DNA of 64,000 nucleotides, from positions 429,061 to 493,060 of the forward strand of contig NZ_VTEI01000001.1 in assembly GCF_008180415.1 (NCBI RefSeq). Direction: 5' to 3'. Each line of letters starts with the position of its first letter. Positions within the stretch are counted from its first letter, which is position 1. Source of the stretch: Rossellomorea vietnamensis. Its GTDB lineage: Bacteria; Bacillota; Bacilli; Bacillales; Bacillaceae_B. The notes beneath the pieces are model-generated. The model saw only the letters and a list, made by a program, of their open reading frames with translations. It did no database searches and was not told where the DNA came from. The position numbers and the translations under genes were made by a program. This document shows, piece after piece, positions 26,656 through 36,104 of this stretch.

Positions 26656-28344
26656 GTGAAAATTCGGACGATCATATTGGCACTCGTATTATGTTTATTT
26701 TTGATACCTGCTCAAGTATCGGCAGTTGATTTTACAATTGAACATACCCAAATTGATGCATTTTTAAAGGAAGATGGCAATGTTCAGGTTACTGAGCAGC
26801 ATACCTATCAATTTGACGGGGATTTTAATGGAATTACTCGTACTCTGATTCCTAAAGAAAACACGCGTATTGAAAACGTTGAGGCTGTTGAAAATAATAA
26901 ACCCTTAGAGGTGAAACAAGAGGGAAATCTATATAAGATTTTTCGGGGCGGCTCGGATGAAACGATTACTATAGATCTTTCCTATACCATTAAAAACGGA
27001 GTGGAGGTATACACTGATCTAGGACAGTTTTACTGGCCATTTTTTGATAGCAGTAATGAATCCTCCTATGAGAACATGGATATTTATGTTCATCCTCCTC
27101 AACCAACAGGTGAAGTTCTTGCTTTAGGCTACGGTGAAGCAGCTGGCACCATTCAAACTACAAAGGATGGCGTTGTTCACTTTGAATTAGGAGAGGTCGA
27201 AAGCGGCGAAAACGGAGATATCCGGGCAGCATATGATGCTTCCATGTTTCCTGGAGCTTCCATCAATGAAGGTAAAGCAATCAGCAGCGACTTAACAGCT
27301 GAGATAGCAGCCCAGGAAGAAAAATTGGCCGCCTTTGAGAATAGAAAAGATTTTCTAAGTCTCATTGCACCATTCATTGTAGGAGCTTTCGCGATTTATT
27401 TATCGGCCCTGTTGATCACAGCTTGGAGAAAAAAGCGGGCTGTTATATGGGACGTCGAACGTAACTCTCTACAACAATCTCTTTTACCAAAAGAAGAGAT
27501 GAGTTTACCAGCCACTATCCTTCATATGAAAAGCATGATTCCGAGTGGAAGTCTGCTCTCTGCAGCCCTATTGGATTTAGTCAGAAAAGGCATCGTTGAT
27601 AGAAGGAGTGAAAATGAGTTTATCCTCGGCAATCGTTCTTCTGATCACCGTCACGAAGAGATGTTGATTCAATGGCTTTTCTATAAAATAGGAAATGAAG
27701 GTAAATTCTCGATTGATACTTTGGATAACTACATCGAAAATAAAGAAAATCAGCAGTCCTACCACGAAGATTTCACGAAATGGGTTGAAGAAGTAAAAGC
27801 TGAAATAAAGGAGCATAGGCTAGTCCAAAAGAAAGTCGGGCTGCGTTGGACAGTCGCAATCAGCGGCCTTCTTCTTCTCCCATTCACCATTCTCTTTGGA
27901 GTGCACGACTTATTGATGTGGATGTTCTTTTCATTACTCCTGTCCATACTCTTCATACTTTTTGCCATGCTATACCAGCCAAGGACTATAATGGGCGCAC
28001 GGATAAAACACCAGTGGAATCATTTAAGCTCCACTTATACTAACGTTGATAAAAAACAGTGGAGTGAATGGATGAGCGATGAACAAATGCGGGCATTCAT
28101 CTATGCGATTGGGATCAATGATAAAGCCATGCTGAAAAAGAATGAAAATCTTGCCAGCACAAATGCAGATTCAGGGTTCGGCTATACCTCCAGTGACATA
28201 GTGATGCTTATGATCATTGCAAGCACCTTGACAAACAGCTTCAACCAGGCTGAGGAAACAGTATCTGCCGGAACGGGAACAGGCTCAGTTCCTGGTGGAG
28301 GATCAGGTGTTGGCGGCGGGGGCGGAGGTTCAGGAGCCTTTTAG
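26656..28344 (+). CDS. DUF2207 membrane protein
   Basis: A 562-residue protein: signal peptide (hydrophobic run to about residue 25), an extracytoplasmic beta-rich domain to about 230, one membrane helix near 240-258, a cytoplasmic region, paired helices near 400-445, and a glycine-rich C-terminus (GGGGGGSGAF). This is the DUF2207 layout; function unknown. GTG 26656 has AGAGGAG nine bases upstream; an in-frame ATG at 26647 directly abuts that site and is unlikely. Confidence 0.82.
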   Translation: MKIRTIILALVLCLFLIPAQVSAVDFTIEHTQIDAFLKEDGNVQVTEQHTYQFDGDFNGITRTLIPKENTRIENVEAVENNKPLEVKQEGNLYKIFRGGSDETITIDLSYTIKNGVEVYTDLGQFYWPFFDSSNESSYENMDIYVHPPQPTGEVLALGYGEAAGTIQTTKDGVVHFELGEVESGENGDIRAAYDASMFPGASINEGKAISSDLTAEIAAQEEKLAAFENRKDFLSLIAPFIVGAFAIYLSALLITAWRKKRAVIWDVERNSLQQSLLPKEEMSLPATILHMKSMIPSGSLLSAALLDLVRKGIVDRRSENEFILGNRSSDHRHEEMLIQWLFYKIGNEGKFSIDTLDNYIENKENQQSYHEDFTKWVEEVKAEIKEHRLVQKKVGLRWTVAISGLLLLPFTILFGVHDLLMWMFFSLLLSILFILFAMLYQPRTIMGARIKHQWNHLSSTYTNVDKKQWSEWMSDEQMRAFIYAIGINDKAMLKKNENLASTNADSGFGYTSSDIVMLMIIASTLTNSFNQAEETVSAGTGTGSVPGGGSGVGGGGGGSGAF

Positions 28345-28412
28345 CGATAACTGAGCTTACCAGCATTCTAATTAATGGATTGTAAGAAAACACGACAGAA
28401 AAACTTAGAAAA

Positions 28413-28443
28413 GGGACTTGAAAGGATATCAAGTACCTTTTTG
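28413..28443 (+). terminator. Terminator of the DUF2207 gene
   Basis: GGGACTTGA / TCAAGTACC stem followed by TTTTTG, about 70 bp after the stop. From here to 28796 I see no supported gene; a short plus-strand frame (28418-28600) could be a decayed remnant. Confidence 0.65.
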
Positions 28444-28796
28444 TTATGGAATTGCAGAGCTGCTGATCATAAGGATGTTGAATGAAACCACAGAGGCGGG
28501 CTACAATTTGATTACCCGGGAGGTTAGCAAAATAATTAGTCAACCCACTCAAGTTTTGGAATCTCATCTGACTGTAAAGAGTTTTCAGAGGAAAAACTAA
28601 TTTCTACATTTATTTATAGTTGTCCATCTATTCCCTTTCCGTTGAATTTGTGTTCTCTTACATGAAAAGCAGCAATCCCCTGAGAGAACAGCTGCTGAAT
28701 GGTAACTTGAGATGAAATCAAGCTTTATTAATCACCACTTATTAAATTCTAGTAACACAGATGTGTTAACCTTACATTCTTATAATAGCTTTTTAT

Positions 28797-29762
28797 TTAT
28801 ATTTTCAGCAAAACCTTCCCCTCATAATCACGACTCTCAATCAATTTATGCGCCAGCCCGGCATCCCTTAAATTAAATACTTGTGCGATAGGAAGCGAAA
28901 TTTTATTAGAAGCAAATAGTTCTATCACTTTTTCTGCAACAGGCTTCAATCTTGCCGGATCAAGTTTTCTTGTTGTTCCCAGACTAAATCCTTTAATATT
29001 CCTGCAGCTGCTATGTACATCACTTGTTTTGATTGTGCCCGCTTTTCCACTGCTGTTTCCAAATTGAACAAGGGTGCCGTAAAAGGCTAAGCAGTCTAAA
29101 CTACTAGTGGTCACATCTCCGGCAACTGAATCGAATATCACATTTGCACCTTTCTGATCAGTCTCCTTTAATACTTCTTCAGAAAAAGTTTCATACGTGC
29201 ATACAATATCCGCCCCTAATCTCTTAACATAAGATTCTTTTTCCAAATTACCGACAGTTCCTATTATCTTCCCGACACCTGCTATGCAGGCTAATTGAAT
29301 CAACATTGATCCGACACCGCCAGCCGCGCTATGTATAACTATGGTGTCCGTTTCCTTCACTTGTCCGATCTCATGGAGAAGAATATACGATAAAATTGAT
29401 ACGGTTGGCATGGCGGAGGCTTGTTCAAATGACAGACTGTCTGGAATTTTAAAAACTAACTGTTCACTTGCTGCGACATATTCGGCATAAGATCCATTCT
29501 TAGGAAAAGCAATCACCCGGTCTCCTACCGAAAAGGCAGAGTCAGGAGAAACCTCTTGAACCGTTCCTGCAACATCCAATCCAAGTAGTAAAGGGAACTT
29601 TCCCTTTCCCTTATTTCCCACACGTTTCTTAATATCTGCATAGTTAACACTTGTATGTGATGCTTTAATTAGCACCTCGTTATGAGCAATGGCTGGTATC
29701 TCAATATCGGTGTATGTAAGAACATCTGCACTGCCAAACTCACTCTGTAAAATAGCTTTCAT
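28797..29762 (-). CDS. Zinc-independent quinone oxidoreductase-like MDR dehydrogenase
   Basis: A 321-residue medium-chain dehydrogenase/reductase. It has the NADPH-binding AAGGVGSMLIQLA near residue 153, the N-terminal GLDVAGTVQEV segment and the C-terminal AGLAHKLIESRDYEGKVLLKI of quinone reductases, and lacks the zinc-ligand pattern of alcohol dehydrogenases. It probably reduces quinones or enones with NADPH. ATG 29762 has GGCGGTGA upstream. Confidence 0.83.
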   Translation of the reverse strand: MKAILQSEFGSADVLTYTDIEIPAIAHNEVLIKASHTSVNYADIKKRVGNKGKGKFPLLLGLDVAGTVQEVSPDSAFSVGDRVIAFPKNGSYAEYVAASEQLVFKIPDSLSFEQASAMPTVSILSYILLHEIGQVKETDTIVIHSAAGGVGSMLIQLACIAGVGKIIGTVGNLEKESYVKRLGADIVCTYETFSEEVLKETDQKGANVIFDSVAGDVTTSSLDCLAFYGTLVQFGNSSGKAGTIKTSDVHSSCRNIKGFSLGTTRKLDPARLKPVAEKVIELFASNKISLPIAQVFNLRDAGLAHKLIESRDYEGKVLLKI

Positions 29763-29884
29763 TCTTTTCACCGCCTTTCTTAACTAGGGTTTCTCCTAAA
29801 AATAAAATTAACACGAAAATTCCGAAAATTTGACTGAACATAACTCGTAGAAATAATATTCCTTGAAAAGGAGGACCATCTACT

Positions 29885-30536
29885 TTGAAAAATACTGAAC
29901 CTGCCAAGGCACATCGTCTTGGACTGCTGACAATATCCATACAGATAGTAATAAATCTGATCTTAGTTTTCACTTTACATAACTTGGACTATATTAGCTG
30001 GGAGTTTACTTCTTTGATAATTGCCACATTAGGCATAGCTGCATTATTTATCATGAAACCCACACGCAATTTTTTTATTGACTCTTTGAAAAACTTTGAG
30101 GTTTTAAAGAAAGCATCGGTCTACTTACACGTTTCACTAGGTTTTTTAAGCCTTTTTTTCTTTCAGGCTTTTTGTACCACACTGATATTTCTCTAACGAC
30201 CACAATGAACTTAATTAAAACAGCTGTACCTAAGATAAATAAAATGATCTGCGATAGGGTCTGCCCCGGATGAATTACGGCTTTACAACCAATTTATGAA
30301 GAATTATTTTTCAGGAACCTCCTGCAAGGATACCTTCAAACGAAACTGCCTGTTGTATGGAGCATCTTAATAGTAAGTGTCTATTTTGGAAGTTTTCATT
30401 TTGGTTATGTATATGTTGGACAGTATCTGGTATTATTGCCGGTATTTTATATGCCCTGCACAGGTCTCCCTATCCACCGATAATGTTTCACATTCTTTGG
30501 AGTCTGTTTTCATTGTTCTACTATAATTACATTTAA
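29885..30536 (+). pseudogene. CPBP-family intramembrane protease, inactivated
   Basis: It starts with TTG (GGAGG upstream) and runs 103 codons. Homologous reading then continues in other frames: frame change near 30165, an in-frame TGA near 30269, and another shift near 30421. The CPBP/Abi motifs are still legible in the broken part, EELFFRN and FGSFHF, and the final helix block ends at 30536. Members process peptides or confer bacteriocin immunity. Three lesions make it a clear pseudogene. Confidence 0.8.
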
Positions 30537-30664
30537 AGTATATCTAATGAAGCCATAGCTTAATAGGATGGCTTCTTAAATATTTCCCTTGAGTCTGTCA
30601 CCGAAATATATATTTAGTTCTGACATGCATTCTGCAGCAGATAAACGCTGCTTTGTATCCAGCA

Positions 30665-31015
30665 TTACTTCCGCAAAATCTTTTCCATCGCTTTTCCCTT
30701 AGCTAATTCATCAATCAACTTATCCAGATAGCGAATTTCTCTCATAGTTGGTTCTTCGATATCCTCCACTCGGATACCACATATCACACCTTTAATTAAA
30801 GTACGTGAAGAATTCAGTTGGGGAGCTTCCGCAAAAAAGGTTTCAAAGTCTGTCTTATTTTCCAGAAGTGCTTCTAACTCTTCCTGGCTATACCCTGTCA
30901 ACCAGCTTATGATCTCATCGACTTCTTCTTTGGTACGTCCTTTTTTCTCCGCCTTCGCAACATAATGGGGATAGACGCTTGCAAAGCTCGTAGTATAAAT
31001 ACGATGTTTGGCCAT
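30665..31015 (-). CDS. DUF2200 family protein
   Basis: A 116-residue cytoplasmic protein beginning [19 protein letters not shown] with [13 protein letters not shown], matching the DUF2200 pattern as I know it. No catalytic motif recognised. Single gene. Confidence 0.8.
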   Translation of the reverse strand: MAKHRIYTTSFASVYPHYVAKAEKKGRTKEEVDEIISWLTGYSQEELEALLENKTDFETFFAEAPQLNSSRTLIKGVICGIRVEDIEEPTMREIRYLDKLIDELAKGKAMEKILRK

Positions 31016-31149
31016 GATACACCCTCGCTTCTATGGTTTTCTTTAGTATACCATGACTTTTTCAGAGCCTAAAACGTATCCTTGAGACATTTCTATTTAC
31101 CCGGCCTAGGTATTTAAAGAAGGCTCTAATCAAGCAGACAAATTTTTCA

Positions 31150-31428
31150 CTAAGCTTGTTGAAAGCCATACATCGCTACAAACACCAACAATAACGAAAG
31201 CGCTACACTTAAAACGTTCACCAAAACAAGGCTAATTTTGACCTTGCCTCTCATACCAAGGAAAGCAAAAGTCAATCCCGCCAAACCAAAAATCAAAGGC
31301 AAAAAGATGCTTACATTCAAAACAGCTGCGTATAGGTCATTTCCCCACTTAGTCAACCCAGCTATAATAGGGAAAACAGCCAGTAGAAAGAAGACTGCGG
31401 ATAAGACTGAATAAGACTTCTTTTTCAT
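31150..31428 (-). CDS. Small three-span membrane protein
   Basis: A 92-residue protein: basic start MKKKSY and three hydrophobic segments (about 10-26, 34-56, 68-88). ATG 31428 has AGGAGG eight to nine bases upstream. Not recognised. Confidence 0.6.
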   Translation of the reverse strand: MKKKSYSVLSAVFFLLAVFPIIAGLTKWGNDLYAAVLNVSIFLPLIFGLAGLTFAFLGMRGKVKISLVLVNVLSVALSLLLVFVAMYGFQQA

Positions 31429-31505
31429 TAACAAATCCTCCTCAGTTTAGATTTAAACTTTGGGAATGAATAGATACTCGGGACTTTAATGACTTCACTC
31501 CGTCT

Positions 31506-31793
31506 TTACTTGTTATTGTATTTTTTTATAACAGTGACGATAACGGCAATAATTAAAACAATGACGCTATTGATCAGCAAATAATATCCAACCTGCAAAC
31601 CATAAAATATTGAAAATGGATCACGAATAATAAGTAATGCTACAACACCGCCAATTGCCCCAAAAACAGCTGCCAGCATTAATAGAACAAAAGCAGAAGC
31701 ATATATACTTTTCTTTTTCTTGTAAGAAATAAACGCGATGATGTTTGCCATTACGATGAAGAAAATCATAAGTGTTATAAAGAAACCAGACAT
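31506..31793 (-). CDS. Small three-span membrane protein
   Basis: A 95-residue protein with hydrophobic segments at about 3-22, 32-56 and 70-90, and a lysine-rich loop YKKKKS. It has the same orientation as the gene at 31150-31428, 77 bp away; the pair may be one unit. Not recognised. Confidence 0.6.
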   Translation of the reverse strand: MSGFFITLMIFFIVMANIIAFISYKKKKSIYASAFVLLMLAAVFGAIGGVVALLIIRDPFSIFYGLQVGYYLLINSVIVLIIAVIVTVIKKYNNK

Positions 31794-32059
31794 CTTAATG
31801 CCCCCTATCCCTGATGCAACTTCAATTAGATTTTGGTTCGAAAACCATCCTATTTAAAAACCTCTAAGTTGAAGAAACCCTTCCCAACACTGACAGTTAA
31901 TTCCTGCAGTCTCTTAAGAATATGACGAGTTCCAAATAGTTAATGTTTCAAATTCAATTTATTCAATTATAAAATTCCAATCTCCATTTGCAGGAGGTCT
32001 CTTATTACGCTGGCTAGTTCTGGATCATCTATTGTTCTATTTTTACAAGCATAATTCTC

Positions 32060-32549
32060 CTACTCAAGAACATCTCCTGGAACCCATACAGCTATATCAT
32101 CTCCAGGACATGCCGCTACTAAAAAAACTTCACTTTCGATTGTGTTACTTTGAACTTCCACTTGCCAACTCTCAAATTGGTCATGATGACCATTAATGAA
32201 TAAAACTTCTCCAGAACCTAAAATTAAGTACAAGAGGGATTTCTTGTCCCAACTTAACCTCTACAATCTTCTTCAACCGCATTTCACACATTATCTTTGC
32301 AGATTTCACCCAATCAAGATTAGGTATTTCATTGGGCTCTGGATCTGTTTCAGGCATTGATTGAAACACCTTAATACCGCTTTCAATATTTATCGATATT
32401 TGTCCATCTATTCTAGGCCGGTTGTTTTCATTTTCAGAAAGAAGAACCCTTAATCCGTGAAATATTACCCCTTCAATCTGTGAACCCTTACATAAATAGT
32501 TTAATGTCTTCAAAGCTATATCTCTATTCTCTTTTTCCAATAAGATCAC
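32060..32549 (-). pseudogene. Hypothetical protein, single frameshift
   Basis: From ATG 32549 the frame gives MILLEKENRDIALKTLNYL and continues to about 32225. There homologous-looking sequence slips one frame and reads on (LGSGEVLFING..WVPGDVLE) to TAG at 32060. The joined product would be about 162 residues. The family is not recognised; an immunity-like protein is possible. Either a true mutation or a sequencing indel. Confidence 0.5.
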
Positions 32550-32699
32550 TCCAGAGTGGAACTTTTATATTAAAACAAATGTTATTTGAAATTTCCCTAA
32601 TGCAGGAAACGAAACTGTTCGTTTAATAAAGGAAGAGCAAGCCGGAGATCTATTGGATTTTCTGTGATTGACTTAAAAAATCGAATAGCTCCTCATCTT

Positions 32700-33266
32700 C
32701 TATTCAGTCTTTTTATCCTGCCATTCCTTTAACATCTCTTCATCTATTTCTTCAACTATCTTTTCAGTTCCATCTGCCATAACCATTTTCACTTCTACAT
32801 CTTTTTCCCTGCTGATGACATACCAAAATCTCTTATCTTCTTTAATATGAATAATTTTCGCCTGCATCTGCCCTGCATGAACTTCTTTAATAGAATTGTC
32901 ACTTATCGCACCAGAATAAATATATGGTTCCTCGTGCATTGCCGACCATTTCACAGGAGTATCCCACTCTGCTCCTCTAGTTTGCTTCCAGTTCCAATGT
33001 CCGCCTTCCCGCTCAAAATATGCGATAAATATTTGCTCTCCTTGAAGATTGTTTTCTGTAAATACAGCAAGTGCATCGTTTGAGTGAACTACATTTTCTT
33101 CTTGATGAATTAGAGAATAAGAATATTGTACTTCTTCATCATATTCCTGTGTATTTTCCTCCATCTTCTTGTGGAAGAAGTCTTCAAAAGTATAATCATT
33201 TGTACATGCTGCCAAAAGTGTTATGCCTGTCAAAATGATTAGTATTAACTTCTTATTGATTTTCAT
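32700..33266 (-). CDS. Predicted lipoprotein, unknown function
   Basis: A 188-residue protein with a lipoprotein signal: basic start, hydrophobic run and lipobox LLAAC near residue 21. The mature part is acidic with no recognised domain. It should be anchored on the outer face of the membrane. Start uncertain between the adjacent GTG (33269) and ATG (33266). Confidence 0.7.
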   Translation of the reverse strand: MKINKKLILIILTGITLLAACTNDYTFEDFFHKKMEENTQEYDEEVQYSYSLIHQEENVVHSNDALAVFTENNLQGEQIFIAYFEREGGHWNWKQTRGAEWDTPVKWSAMHEEPYIYSGAISDNSIKEVHAGQMQAKIIHIKEDKRFWYVISREKDVEVKMVMADGTEKIVEEIDEEMLKEWQDKKTE

Positions 33267-33449
33267 CACCCTCTCTTCAAATGAAATTAATTAAACTAAC
33301 TTTTATCAGTAAAAGAACGGAAGGATCGCTTGTTTAAAAGCACTTCAAATATCCAAGGCTAGTGAAAATATGATATAAACTATCTATAACCCTTGTATAA
33401 TCTATCAACATCTGCTAAACTCTTCAAAGTATTTATAAAAATATATACC

Positions 33450-33556
33450 CTGTATAACCTCAAGAATAAGGCTTGGGGGTCTCTACCAGGAACCTTAAAC
33501 TCCTGATTACAGAAAATGAATTTCTATTCTTTTTCTGTAATCAGGAGTTTTTTATT
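33450..33556 (+). promoter_or_regulatory. Adenine (purine-class) riboswitch with terminator, pbuE type
   Basis: Aptamer 33450-33512: P1 CTGTA / TACAG, the conserved TATAA and GTCTCTACC junctions, and P3 AGGA / TCCT. The junction 3/1 reads GATTA, so the specificity base (T at 33507) is U, which selects adenine. A terminator at 33497-33550 (20-bp arms starting AAACTCCTGATTACAG, then TTTT) reuses the 3' strands of P3 and P1, so adenine binding should prevent termination: an ON switch, as in B. subtilis pbuE. Confidence 0.92.
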
Positions 33557-33598
33557 TTCTGAAATTTGAAGTTTATTGTGAAAGGACGTTGAATCAAG

Positions 33599-34783
33599 AT
33601 GAATTTTAAAGTGTTTATACTGGCCTTATCAACTGTTGCGGTTGGTTTGGTTGAATTAATCGTAGGCGGCATCCTTCCAACGATAGCAGAAGATTTTAAC
33701 ATTTCATTAAGCAGTGCAGGACAGCTGATTACCGTTTTCGCATTGATTTATGCTGTAGCGGGACCAGGCTTGCTTGTCTTGACTAGCAAAATTGAGCGAA
33801 AAAAACTATATCTCATATCTCTGTTTGTTTTCTTTATCGGGAATATCATGACTTACTTTAGTCCTAATTTTACTTTTATGATGATCGCAAGGGTATTGAC
33901 TGCAATGAGTACAGCACTCATCGTTGTCCTGTCTTTAACCATTGTTGCTAAAATTGTTACGCCTGCACATCGGGCAAAGGCTTTGGGGCTTATTTATATG
34001 GGAATCAGTTCATCCCTTGTGATGGGCGTTCCGCTTGGAATCCTTATTTCCGATACGTTCGGCTGGAGAGTGATATTCCTTGGAATTGCGATTTTGTCGA
34101 TCGGATCCTTCATCCTTATTTCAATCTTTTTGGAGCGTGTACCAGGGGAAAGCACTATCCCTCTTTCACAGCAATTAAAAGCAGTTGCCAGCGCCAAAAT
34201 AGGAAGTGCTCATCTTGCAACTGTATTCTTGCTGGCCGGACACTATACACTTTATGCCTATTTCACTCCATTTTTAGAATCGGAAATGAACTTGAGCTCC
34301 GGCTGGATTAGTATTTGTTATTTATTATTTGGGATTGCTGCTGTAAGTGGAGGGGCCTTTGGAGGCATTCTTTCCGATTCGATCGGAGCTCCAAAAAGCA
34401 TTATCTTTGTGATCAGTGCATTTGCAATCGCCTTATTTATCTTGCCGTTTTCTACTTTTTCACTGGTCGTATTTATACCTGTTATGATGATTTGGGCCGC
34501 ATTAAGCTGGAGTCTGGCACCGCCGCAGCAAGCCTACTTGATCAATACAGACCCAGCCACTTCGGATATTCAGCAAAGCTTTAACAATTCAGCTATACAA
34601 GTAGGGATTTCCCTAGGTTCAGGGTTTGGCGGGATAGTGCTTAATCAAACCGGAACCGTTACCCATACTGCCTGGTTTGGGGCCGCTATAGTAATCATTT
34701 CGTTACTATGCGCAGTATTTTCCCTGACTAGGACATCTATTAATAGAGAAAATATTGTTTCCATTTCATCTCAACCTGATTAA
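33599..34783 (+). CDS. pbuE: Purine efflux pump PbuE (MFS)
   Basis: A 394-residue, 12-span major facilitator protein closely resembling B. subtilis PbuE (YdhL): MNFKVF at the start, VGLVELIVGGILPTIAEDF, KIERKKLYLISLFVFF, SWSLAPPQQAYLI. It exports adenine and other purine bases or nucleosides. Regulation by the adenine riboswitch directly upstream fits: high adenine turns on export. Confidence 0.95.
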   Translation: MNFKVFILALSTVAVGLVELIVGGILPTIAEDFNISLSSAGQLITVFALIYAVAGPGLLVLTSKIERKKLYLISLFVFFIGNIMTYFSPNFTFMMIARVLTAMSTALIVVLSLTIVAKIVTPAHRAKALGLIYMGISSSLVMGVPLGILISDTFGWRVIFLGIAILSIGSFILISIFLERVPGESTIPLSQQLKAVASAKIGSAHLATVFLLAGHYTLYAYFTPFLESEMNLSSGWISICYLLFGIAAVSGGAFGGILSDSIGAPKSIIFVISAFAIALFILPFSTFSLVVFIPVMMIWAALSWSLAPPQQAYLINTDPATSDIQQSFNNSAIQVGISLGSGFGGIVLNQTGTVTHTAWFGAAIVIISLLCAVFSLTRTSINRENIVSISSQPD

Positions 34784-34856
34784 GTTCGAATCCGTGCATG
34801 AGGTTGATAAAATCAGCCTTATGTCTTTATTGCTGCTATTATCTTTAGTCAAAGAT

Positions 34857-34895
34857 TGGTACCACTCATTACTTTGATAATGGGTGGTACTTTTT
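34857..34895 (+). terminator. Terminator of pbuE
   Basis: GTACCACTCATTA pairs with TAATGGGTGGTAC and is followed by TTTTT. It abuts the end of the convergent DUF454 remnant. Confidence 0.88.
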
Positions 34896-35615
34896 AATGG
34901 CTCGGCGCAATCGTCTTGATCTTTCTGATAAAGTAATAATGTTTATAGAGGGCTAGAGATAGCAAAAGGATTTTGACTGGCAGGATATCAATATACAAGA
35001 TAGAAAGGATCACCAAGAAATCGGCAATGACATTTATTCTTATTTTCTCTCTCCGGGTCATCCCTTTTTTCTGCAAAAATGCTTCCACTTATTTTTTATA
35101 TAAGGGCTCTTTGTATGAAAAAAGGCAAAATTAAGCTTGGCAAAACTACTAGCTTATCCACTTTGAATCTTACTTATACTATGAGGATGGTTATAGTAGC
35201 CTTTTTTATGATAGATGGTGGCGGAGGTGCCGCCATGGGAGTTTTTCGTAAACTCTGTTGCTATTTGAGGCCAATTCAGAAAAAAACAACCCAAATTCAA
35301 GAACATAACCTGGTAAATATGAATAGAAAAGAGCTGCTCTCCTATATTTGAGAAAAGACCCTTAGTATTCGGGGAAAAATCCGGCTCTTGGGATTTTTCC
35401 GAAAGCAACAATGTATGCGAAAAAGCCTTATATAAAGAAGTGTTCCTGAACCAACTGTCAAACCGCTTGGAGCTTCTGGCAAAGCAGAAAGCGGCAAACA
35501 AATAAAACGGACCGCCGGGCAATACAGGCAGCACTGTTCCCAAGACACCGATCGCGAGCGACAGGCAGCCAAGTATCAGAAATAGGATGATTTTTATCTT
35601 TTTTAAAGTGATCAT
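34894..35615 (-). pseudogene. DUF454 (YbaN-like) membrane protein gene split by a MITE
   Basis: The N-terminal part (from ATG 35615) reads LSLAIGVLGTVLPVLPGGPF and FARSSKRFDSWFRNTSLY, typical of DUF454. At LYK the sequence enters the inserted element at 35104-35427. The C-terminal part resumes at about 35095 as EAFLQKKGMTRREKIRI and runs to 34894. After virtual excision one TAA remains just past LYKK, so the gene has decayed further. Two apparent open frames here are halves of this one gene. Confidence 0.85.
35104..35427 (-). mobile_element. MITE inserted in the DUF454 gene, exact 8-bp target duplication
   Basis: A 324-bp element bounded by TTATATAA at 35096-35103 and 35428-35435. Ends are GGGCTCTTTG and CGAAAAAGCC (imperfect inverted repeats). 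About 190 bp (35238-35427) matches, in reverse, the copy at 53262-53451; the remaining 134 bp is unique here. The 8-bp duplication and GGCTCTTT-type ends resemble ISL3-family elements. No transposase is encoded. Confidence 0.85.
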
Positions 35616-35697
35616 AGCATTACCTCTATATGTGATAGTGGACTAAACGTCTGCACTTGTGGATAAAGACTCTACCTGATACCCTAATACGGACTCT

Positions 35698-35958
35698 TTA
35701 TATTTCAAGACTAAGATTCACTAAACCTGCTATTAGTAGTACAAGCATTATGGCAAGATATATGTAATTTTTCTTGATAAAAAAGGTAACTATCAAAACT
35801 GCAGAAATTAAAAACCAAAAGAGATTATCTGCAGCAGCTGGCAGCAGGTCAAAGAAAAAGAGGTCAATTGCACTCTTTACAAGTAAAACCACTACCAATG
35901 CCATCAATATTGAGCCAGTTTTTCTGTTTTCTTTTATCGGCTTTTTAACACCCTTCAC
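35698..35958 (-). CDS. Small membrane protein, unknown
   Basis: An 86-residue protein with a basic N-terminus (MKGVKKPIKENRK) and three hydrophobic segments (about 17-36, 44-61, 64-83). Not recognised. Confidence 0.55.
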   Translation of the reverse strand: MKGVKKPIKENRKTGSILMALVVVLLVKSAIDLFFFDLLPAAADNLFWFLISAVLIVTFFIKKNYIYLAIMLVLLIAGLVNLSLEI

Positions 35959-36104
35959 GGAATCCCCCCTCTATGGATTATTTTATCAGTAAATAAAGCA
36001 ATGACTACTCCAGCAGCAGAATAAATAACGGCAAACAAGGAAATTCAATCACTTTGACTACTGTTAATTAACAATTAGCTGCTTTGGACTAAGCAATGGA
36101 AAAG

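Noticed and set aside
28241..28600. Short frames on both strands after the DUF2207 gene
   Set aside because: The minus frame overlaps the DUF2207 end antisense. The plus frame faintly resembles an NAD(P)-binding protein tail but is too short to support.
29885..30536. UGA near 30269 in the CPBP gene as selenocysteine
   Set aside because: The same gene has two frameshifts, and no Cys is expected at that site; it is ordinary decay.
30573..30660. 29-codon peptide after the DUF2200 gene
   Set aside because: It has an ATG overlapping the preceding stop region but no recognisable features and poor spacing to GGAAG.
33450..33556. Guanine specificity of the purine riboswitch
   Set aside because: The junction 3/1 base is U (GATTA, not GACTA), and the downstream gene is a pbuE ortholog.
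34894..35615. Two separate small genes on the minus strand
   Set aside because: They are the halves of one DUF454 gene on either side of an inserted element; the middle of the longer frame is element sequence.
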